Shown here one piece after another: positions 47,207-52,322 of a DNA stretch of 52,322 nucleotides. The stretch is from Magnetococcales bacterium WMHbin3 (GTDB taxonomy: Bacteria; Pseudomonadota; Magnetococcia; Magnetococcales; Magnetaquicoccaceae). A program made the position numbers and the translations under genes. Location: the NCBI GenBank assembly GCA_002753185.1, contig PDZX01000026.1, positions 1 through 52,322 of the forward strand, written 5' to 3'. The notes under the pieces were generated by a model. It saw only the letters and a list, made by a program, of their open reading frames with translations, had not been told where the DNA came from and ran no database searches. How positions within the stretch are numbered: the first letter of the stretch is position 1; every line of letters starts with the position of its first letter.

Positions 47207-47283
47207 GTCCTCGTAGCTCAGCCGGATAGAGCAACGGATTCCTAATCCGTAGGCCGTGCGTTCAAATCGCGCCGGGGACACCA
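47207..47283 (+). tRNA. tRNA-Arg (anticodon CCU)
   Basis: A 77-base cloverleaf. Acceptor GTCCTCG pairs with CGGGGAC (one T-G pair). The D-arm is present, and the anticodon stem ACGGA/TCCGT encloses loop TTCCTAA with anticodon CCT at 47241-47243. The T-loop is TTCAAAT, the discriminator base A, and CCA is encoded at 47281-47283. It reads the rare AGG codon. Genes to its right look accessory, consistent with tRNA genes serving as integration sites, although no integrase remains. Confidence 0.97.
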
Positions 47284-47619
47284 AGAAAATCAATTAGTTA
47301 GCAGAGCGAAAAATCCAGAAAAAGTCGTTTGGGTAGCAATTTGGGTAGCAATTTTGCAGTTGCTTGCCTATGCTGCGCCATGCTCCCTGGTGTCGTTCTT
47401 GGCGATATTCTTGCCCACATGCTTGGGGGCTTCTCCGCTCTCGGTCTATCGCCCGCCCATCCGTCGCGCCTGGTCCTGACACTCTCCGCCGCATCGGCAG
47501 ACACCCCAGCACAGAGCGCACCAGGAGCAACCGCAAGGGGGGCGAGCAGTACACCCCTGCCGGAAGATGCCCGGCGCGCTCCTGGTGGCTCCTGGTGCGG
47601 GGGTATCGGCCCTTGGAGT

Positions 47620-47670
47620 TCACCAATCCATCCCAACCATCACAAACGGCGCCCAGTAACCAACACCTTG
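47620..47670 (-). pseudogene. CHAT-domain C-terminal tail remnant 1
   Basis: The minus strand reads QGVGYWAPFVMVGMDW and a stop at 47620. The (Y)YWAxFVxVG ending is characteristic of CHAT (caspase-like) domains. It is nearly identical at DNA level to the tail at 48159-48257 around TACTGGGCGCC. Nothing upstream in this frame resembles the rest of the domain. Confidence 0.6.
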
Positions 47671-47887
47671 GTTTGCTGTTTCAACATATAATTTTCTTAA
47701 TAAATAATCATGATAATTAATAAATATGCCAATCAACCGGGGGGGACTTCAATGCCAGATGCTCCAGGGGGCACCTTGATCTCGAAACATGGTGGGTTCC
47801 CATCGGGGTAGATGTACCGGTAATTGAGGGTGTAGGCATGTTTGAGAGCAGCCAGTGAGCATCCTCCCTCTCCATTGCAGGCGATGA

Positions 47888-47994
47888 GTCCCCCGCAAAA
47901 AGCTTTGTTGGCGAAAATCGGCCTTTGCAACCATTTGATTTCGCGTGTGTATGTGTCTTATGAATACCGGTCAAAGTGACTTTTTGCGGGGGAC
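47888..47994. repeat. 15-bp perfect inverted repeat pair
   Basis: GTCCCCCGCAAAAAG at 47888-47902 and its exact complement CTTTTTGCGGGGGAC at 47980-47994, separated by 77 bp. This could be the ends of a tiny non-autonomous element or the stem of a long hairpin. Confidence 0.75.
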
Positions 47995-48158
47995 ACAGGC
48001 GATAGCTCCACATTCAGGCTGCACCTTGCCCCTTCTGAATGCGCCAGGTTCGATTGCAAGGGGGGGCAGCCTCTTTGACAGGGTGTTGGTCGGCACGCGA
48101 CTGGCACTTCTGTGTGTTGGGGGCATCATCCTGGCATACTCCCCGGTCTGCGATCAGT

Positions 48159-48257
48159 TCACAAATATTTCCTCACCATCACAAATGGCGCCCAGTAAAA
48201 GGGATTGCTCCACTTCTTGCTCGCCATGACCTCTTCCTGGGTCTCCTGCAACGCCCC
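48159..48257 (-). pseudogene. CHAT-domain C-terminal tail remnant 2, in frame after the TPR stop
   Basis: Directly after the TGA of the TPR gene and in the same frame comes GALQETQEEVMASKKW followed by SNPFYWAPFVMVRKYL and a second stop at 48159. This is the normal end of a CHAT protease domain. The simplest reading is that the TPR gene once continued into a CHAT domain, and a deletion removed nearly all of it and created the first stop. Confidence 0.7.
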
Positions 48258-50520
48258 TCAGCGGTGGCGTTGCATTTCCCTGATTGCCAGGGCGCGTTTG
48301 TATAGTGGCTCGGCCTGGGCGTACTGGCCTTGGGCTTTATACAGATCGGCCAGGTTGTTGAGGCTGGTTGCCACAGACGGGTGATCGGCACCCAGTGCTT
48401 TTTCCTCGATCGCCAGGACGCGTTTGAACAGCGGTTCGGCTTGGGCGTACTGGTCTTGGTTGTAATACAGATCGGCCAAGTTGCTAAGGCTGGCGGCCAC
48501 ATCCGGGTGGAAGGCTCCCAGGGCTTTTTCTCGAATTGCCAGGGAGCGTTTGATCAGCGGCTCGGCCTGGGCGTACTGGCCTTGGTTGGAATGCAGCAAG
48601 GCCAAGTTATTGAGACTGGTGGCCACATTCGGATGATCGGCCCCCAGGGCTTTTTCCATGATCGCCAGGGCGCGTTTAATCAGCGGCTCGGCCTGGGCGT
48701 ACTGGCCTTGAGTTTGATACAGCGCGGCCAAGTTGTTGAGGCTGGAGGCCACATCCGGGTGGAAGGCTCCCAGGGCTTTTTCTCGAATTGCCAGGGAGCG
48801 TTTGATCAGCGGCTCGGCCTGAGCGTACTGGCCTTGAGTTTGATATAGCGAGGCTAAGTTGTTGAGGCTGGAGGCCACATCCGGGTGACCAGCTCCCAGG
48901 GCTTTTTCCTGGATCGCGATGGAGCGTTTGTACAGCGGCTCGGCCTGGGCGTACTGGCCTTGGTGGAAATGCAGCAAGGCCAAGTTGTTGAGGCTGGTGG
49001 CCACATTTGGGTGAATAAAACCAAACTCTTTTTCCGCAAAATTCAGTGCCTGCTGTGCCGCCTTGATTCCATCGGCATAACGTCCAGCTTGATCATGGTT
49101 CACGACATTTTCGTTGAGCGCGATCCATTGCTGCAGCGCGTCACCGGCATGTTCCCTTTCATCGATCGCCAGGGAGCGTTTGTACAGAGGCTTGGCCTGG
49201 GCGTACTGGCCTTGGGCTTTATACAGCTCAGCCAAGTTGTTGAGGCTTTGTGCTACATCTGGATGATCGGACCCCAGTGCTTTTTCCCTGATTGCCAGGG
49301 CGCGTTTGTACAGTGGCTCGGCCTGGGCGTACTGGCCTTGGGCTTTATACAGATCGGCCAGGTTGTTGAGGCTGGTGGCCACAGACGGGTGATCAGCTCC
49401 CAGGACTTTTTCCCAAATCGCCAGGGAGCGTTTGTACAGCGGCTCAGCCTGGGCGTACTGGCCTTGGGCATAATACAACGCGGCCAAATTGTTGAGGCTG
49501 TTGGCCACATCTGGATGATCGGCTCCCAGTGCTTTTGCATAGATCGCCACGGAGCGTTTGATCAGCGGCTCGGCCTGGGCGTACTGGCCTTGGTTGGAAT
49601 GCAGCAAGGCCAAGTTATTGAGACTGGTGGCCACATTCGGGTGATCGGCTCCCAGTGCTTTTTCCTCAATCGCCAGGGAGCGTTTGTACAGCGGCTCGGC
49701 CTGGGCGTACTGGCCTTGGGTTCGATACAACTCAGCCAAGTTGTTGAGGCTGGTGGCCACAGACGGGTGATCGGCACCCAGTGCTTTTTCCCTGATTGCC
49801 AGGGAGCGTTTGTACAGCGGCTCAGCCTGGGCGTACTGGCCTTGGGCATAATACAACGCGGCCAAGTTGTTGAGGCTGGCACCCACAGACGGGTGATCGG
49901 CTCCCAGTGCTTTTTCCTCAATCGCCAGGGAGCGTTTGTACAGCGGCTCGGCTTGGGCGTACTGACCTTGGGCTTTATACAGCTCGGCCAAATTGTTGAG
50001 GCTGTTGGCCACATCTGGATGATCGGCTCCCAGTGCTTTTGCATAGATCGCCACGGAGCGTTTGATCAGCGGCTCGGCCTGGGCGTACTGGCCTTGGGCA
50101 TAATACAACGCGGCCAAGTTGTTGAGGCTGGCACCCACAGACGGGTGATCGGCACCCAGTGCTTTTTCCGCGATCGCCACGGAGCGTTTAATTAGCGGCT
50201 CGGCCTGGGCGTACTGGCCTTGGGTTCGATACAACTCAGCCAAGTTATTGAGGCTGGCACCCACAGACGGGTGATCGGCACCCAGTGCTTTTTCCGCGAT
50301 CGCCACGGAGCGTTTGATCAGCGGCTCGGCCTGAGCGTACTGGCCTTGGGCTTTATACAGCTCGGCTAAGCTGTTGAGGCTTTGTGCTACATCTGGATGA
50401 TCGGACCCCAGTGCTTTTTCCCTGATTGCCAGGGCCCGTTTGTGCTGTGGCTCGGCTTGGGCGTACTGGCCTTGGGCGGAATGCAGCAAGGCTAACCAGT
50501 TGAGGCTGGTGGCCACAACT
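48258..50520 (-). repeat. Tandem 126-bp TPR-coding repeat array
   Basis: About seventeen units of 126 bp, each encoding 42 residues, interrupted once (about 49020-49160) by a copy of the N-terminal head module. Neighbouring units differ by few bases, and the same variants (for example YAKALGADHPDVANSLNNLA) recur at non-adjacent positions, a sign of recombination between units. Confidence 0.95.
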
Positions 50521-51056
50521 TGGTGAGTCGTACCAAACTCTTTCTCTGCAAAATTCACTGCCTGCTGTGCCGCCTTGATGCCATCCGCATAACGTCCGGC
50601 TTGATAATGTTTCACGACATTTCTGTTTAACTCGTCCAATTGCAGCAGCGCATCCTGTTTCTGTACAAATAAATCATTAGTGACATTTTTTTTTATCTCT
50701 TTCACTCGCTCACTTAAAAAAGTTAATAATTTTAAATACCCTGCTAATAGTTCTTTTTCTTTCGGATCTGATGCACTTTCAACCTCTTGAATAATCAATT
50801 CTTTTACAGCAGCAGCGACGGATGGATTGGCGGCTACAAGCTTAATAGAACTCTTAAAATCATTTCTGTCAACGGCATCAATCAATAATCTAAAAAATTT
50901 CTCACCATCAAGTTCGCTGCTATTGCTTTGTGAATTTCTCTGCTGTCCAGCAGCCTCATTCTTTTCTTGTGCCGCAATTCCTCCATACCCCACCCCAATG
51001 ACGGAACAAGTGAGCCACCCCGCCAGCAACAGCAATACAAAACGAACGATAACCAT
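48258..51056 (-). CDS. Large exported TPR-repeat protein, probably a truncated TPR-CHAT protein
   Basis: 932 residues from the ATG at 51056 (GGGGGAGGGG upstream; the longer frame to 51302 lacks support). The signal peptide is ~1-28 (FVLLLLAGWLTCSVIG), followed by a helical region and about seventeen 42-residue kinesin-light-chain-type TPRs (AEPLYKRSLAIREKALGADH and variants). Repeats share very high DNA identity with a 126-bp period. A module containing QAGRYADGIKAAQQA and NFAEKEFG appears twice, before repeat 1 and again after repeat 11. The last repeat breaks off (AIREMQRHR) and a CHAT tail follows beyond the stop. TPR arrays of this type bind peptides or partners. The effector domain is missing. 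Confidence 0.88.
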   Translation of the reverse strand: MVIVRFVLLLLAGWLTCSVIGVGYGGIAAQEKNEAAGQQRNSQSNSSELDGEKFFRLLIDAVDRNDFKSSIKLVAANPSVAAAVKELIIQEVESASDPKEKELLAGYLKLLTFLSERVKEIKKNVTNDLFVQKQDALLQLDELNRNVVKHYQAGRYADGIKAAQQAVNFAEKEFGTTHQVVATSLNWLALLHSAQGQYAQAEPQHKRALAIREKALGSDHPDVAQSLNSLAELYKAQGQYAQAEPLIKRSVAIAEKALGADHPSVGASLNNLAELYRTQGQYAQAEPLIKRSVAIAEKALGADHPSVGASLNNLAALYYAQGQYAQAEPLIKRSVAIYAKALGADHPDVANSLNNLAELYKAQGQYAQAEPLYKRSLAIEEKALGADHPSVGASLNNLAALYYAQGQYAQAEPLYKRSLAIREKALGADHPSVATSLNNLAELYRTQGQYAQAEPLYKRSLAIEEKALGADHPNVATSLNNLALLHSNQGQYAQAEPLIKRSVAIYAKALGADHPDVANSLNNLAALYYAQGQYAQAEPLYKRSLAIWEKVLGADHPSVATSLNNLADLYKAQGQYAQAEPLYKRALAIREKALGSDHPDVAQSLNNLAELYKAQGQYAQAKPLYKRSLAIDEREHAGDALQQWIALNENVVNHDQAGRYADGIKAAQQALNFAEKEFGFIHPNVATSLNNLALLHFHQGQYAQAEPLYKRSIAIQEKALGAGHPDVASSLNNLASLYQTQGQYAQAEPLIKRSLAIREKALGAFHPDVASSLNNLAALYQTQGQYAQAEPLIKRALAIMEKALGADHPNVATSLNNLALLHSNQGQYAQAEPLIKRSLAIREKALGAFHPDVAASLSNLADLYYNQDQYAQAEPLFKRVLAIEEKALGADHPSVATSLNNLADLYKAQGQYAQAEPLYKRALAIREMQRHR

Positions 51057-51170
51057 GAACCCCTCCCCCGATGAAGTTACACAGAGAATACCCGCAACAA
51101 TGCAATAGACATTCGCATAGAAATACAATACAATCATTCCATCAATAACACTAGAACACAGGTGATCACT

Positions 51171-51620
51171 ATGGGCGGGAAAGATTGGACCGATCAGCAA
51201 CGCACACAAACTCAGAATGCCCTCTGTGCTCGCATCGCTGCAGGTGAGACTCTGGTGCAGGCCTTGTGCCCTTCTGAGGGAGAGAATATCAGGATGCCGC
51301 ACAGGTCACAGGTTTACCAGTGGCTCGACTCTGACCCTGAGTTTGAACGACGCTATGCCCTGGCAAGAGCATTTCAGGCTGACCAGCTCGTTGACTCCAT
51401 CCTCTCCATTTCCAATGAGATGCAATATGCCACAACCAGAGCAGAAATCAAGTCTGCCGAGTGGAAAATCCGCTCGATCATGTGGCTGGCAGAGCGGCTG
51501 AATCCAACAATGTGGGGCGGAACGACCAGAACGAGCAATAACACAAACACTGCCCAGGCCCTCTGTGCCAATGATAAGCGAGACACTGACCCCCTAAGAG
51601 CCTGTCGTCGAATGGCCTGA
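51171..51620 (+). CDS. Phage terminase small subunit-like protein
   Basis: 149 residues from the ATG at 51171 (AGGTG 8 bases upstream; GTG at 51162 possible). The middle matches Sf6-type small terminases: HRSQVYQWLDSDPEFERRYA followed by ARAFQADQLVDSI, the helix-turn-helix and oligomerisation region. No large terminase or other phage gene follows; a transposase fragment lies 80 bp downstream on the other strand. It is probably an orphan prophage relic or a domesticated DNA-binding protein. Confidence 0.7.
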   Translation: MGGKDWTDQQRTQTQNALCARIAAGETLVQALCPSEGENIRMPHRSQVYQWLDSDPEFERRYALARAFQADQLVDSILSISNEMQYATTRAEIKSAEWKIRSIMWLAERLNPTMWGGTTRTSNNTNTAQALCANDKRDTDPLRACRRMA

Positions 51621-51678
51621 ATGGGCTGCCGGATCGGCACACGAACCGCCACCCGCATCCATCAGGCCGTTTTCATCC

Positions 51679-51707
51679 CACTGAAGGCGGGAATCCCGCC
51701 ATCAGTG
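51679..51707. terminator. Hairpin at the transposase 3' end
   Basis: CACTGA-A-GGCGGGA pairs with TCCCGCC-A-TCAGTG across a one-base loop (14-base arms, one A-A mismatch). It overlaps the transposase stop codon at 51702. No T-run follows on the minus strand, so it may block incoming transcription or mark the element end. Confidence 0.5.
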
Positions 51708-52322
51708 GAGCCATTTCCCCCCTTTTTGTCCCATTTGGACGCATTTCGAGTGCAGTTTCTTCAAATTGTGCGTGGTGGAGTGCAGATTCCACTCCCCGTT
51801 GCACAGTTCCAGGCCCCGCAGGCGGAATTCATCCGCTCCCTGGGTCTCCTTCATCTGTCCGAAAACCGGCTCCACTGTCTGACCGCGTTTCTTGTACAGC
51901 CCCTTGCCACGCTCGGTCAGAAGTTTGTGATCCATCCTTTCACGGGCCGACAGATCCTCGGGAATCTGTGTACCAAGCGCCACCTGATCCCTCATCGCTT
52001 GCCGCTGCTTCCAATCCTTACGCGTGGCAATCAGGAGTTCGCAATCCTCCGTCGCCGCTTGATCATTCTCTTCCGACCAGTATCCGGCATCCGCTAGCGC
52101 AACGCCGATCTCAGGAGCATCTTCGACCAACGCCATATTCGCCTTCGCCAGTGCAAGCATCGGCTTCAATTGCTCCACATCATTGCGATCCTGCGTCACC
52201 GCCGCCGCCACGATGATCTGATCCTCCGTCACCACCGCTTGAGCATTGTATCCCTGCACCCAACCCTTGCGCGTCTTCAAAATTCGACTATCGGGGTCGG
52301 TCACGTTCGCCTTGGCATCGCC
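51702..52322 (-). mobile_element. IS1182-type transposase, C-terminal part (runs off the window)
   Basis: 207 codons, open at the right edge (first readable residues GDAKANVTDPDSRI). DDE-family features of IS1182/IS4-like transposases: GWVQGYNAQAVV, the second catalytic Asp in ALADAGYWSEEN, and the Glu in GQTVEPVFGQMKE. The C-terminus (NLHSTTHNLKKL) is also typical. The terminal inverted repeat was not identified. Confidence 0.88.

Larger units (their letters stand above)
47284..48158. other. Accessory debris between tRNA-Arg and the TPR gene
   Basis: No intact gene is convincing in these 875 bp. Visible pieces: a 12-bp tandem duplication TTTGGGTAGCAA at 47328-47351; minus-strand frames of 110-112 codons at 47294-47636, neither recognisable; a CHAT-domain tail at 47620-47670; a minus-strand frame at 47733-47930 (AFCGGLIACNGEGGCSLAAL and on to VPPG) that may be a real small protein; and a 15-bp inverted repeat pair at 47888/47980. 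The mix suggests repeated insertion and deletion next to the tRNA. Confidence 0.5.

Noticed and set aside
47294..47636. Minus-strand frames of 110 and 112 codons right of the tRNA
   Set aside because: Two overlapping frames are equally open, neither has a family motif, and both run through the 12-bp tandem repeat. Kept only as debris.
48885..50195. Plus-strand repetitive frame (436 codons) through the TPR array
   Set aside because: It mirrors the 126-bp repeat on the opposite strand. The TPR frame matches a known fold and has a ribosome binding site and signal peptide.

Overview
The window is a chromosomal segment of a GC-rich, motile, Gram-negative proteobacterium. Supporting features are a PomA/MotB-type motor pair, MCP and two-component sensors with covalent-haem motifs, several c-di-GMP proteins, a FadE/FadI/FadJ/FadD beta-oxidation operon, AsmA and NO-related hemerythrin genes. 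The density of receiver, PAS and histidine-kinase genes would fit Magnetococcia-type magnetotactic alphaproteobacteria or similar sensory-rich lineages. That placement is an inference; no marker gene settles it.

Layout. (1) 1-4.3 kb, minus strand: prmA-mtnA, then motA-motB-pilZ and the start of another gene. The motB-like gene lacks the ion-carrying aspartate. (2) 4.45-8 kb: mfd, divergent from prmA through overlapping promoters, then a repeat-rich coiled-coil membrane protein. (3) 8.6-10.8 kb: an exported protein with an HTH-like fold, and a chemoreceptor with a periplasmic CxxCH haem site. (4) 11.1-13.9 kb: an AT-rich accessory patch with a HEPN-like/zinc-ribbon protein coupled to a TauD-like dioxygenase, hicBA, and a vapB whose vapC is frameshifted. 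(5) 14-17.4 kb: an NnrS/cbb3-like polytopic protein divergent from a DUF2249-hemerythrin protein. The latter has an FNR/DNR-type box centred exactly at -41.5 from a predicted start. A receiver-metallo-beta-lactamase fusion follows. (6) 17.8-26.2 kb: a YiiX-like papain-fold gene followed by fadE-fadI-fadJ-fadD. (7) 26.2-29.5 kb: an AT-rich cassette of two overlapping genes, a ParB-like/AAA(SMC-like) fusion ATPase and a TOPRIM (DUF3226-like) protein. The cassette sits between the true fadD 3' end and a second 167-bp copy of that end (91% identical). This ATPase+TOPRIM pair is the best candidate for an undescribed defence system; the TOPRIM gene carries a one-base frameshift here.

(8) 29.9-34.5 kb plus strand and 44.5-34.5 kb minus strand: two convergent, mostly overlapping operons of phosphorelay and c-di-GMP genes. 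They encode receivers, one active-looking and one degenerate GGDEF, an HD-GYP, PilZ, STAS, and four hybrid or PAS kinases with a common kinase core. (9) 44.5-47.1 kb: asmA and a small ORF. (10) 47.2 kb to the end: tRNA-Arg(CCU), then an accessory zone. It holds gene debris including two CHAT-domain C-terminal tails, a large exported TPR protein with near-identical 126-bp repeats whose CHAT domain appears to have been deleted, an orphan small-terminase-like gene, and a partial IS1182-type transposase running off the end.

The core theme is environmental sensing (redox/haem, NO, c-di-GMP) feeding motility, interrupted by four accessory patches of defence or toxin-antitoxin type. All calls rest on reading motifs and gene order by eye. 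No database search was run.
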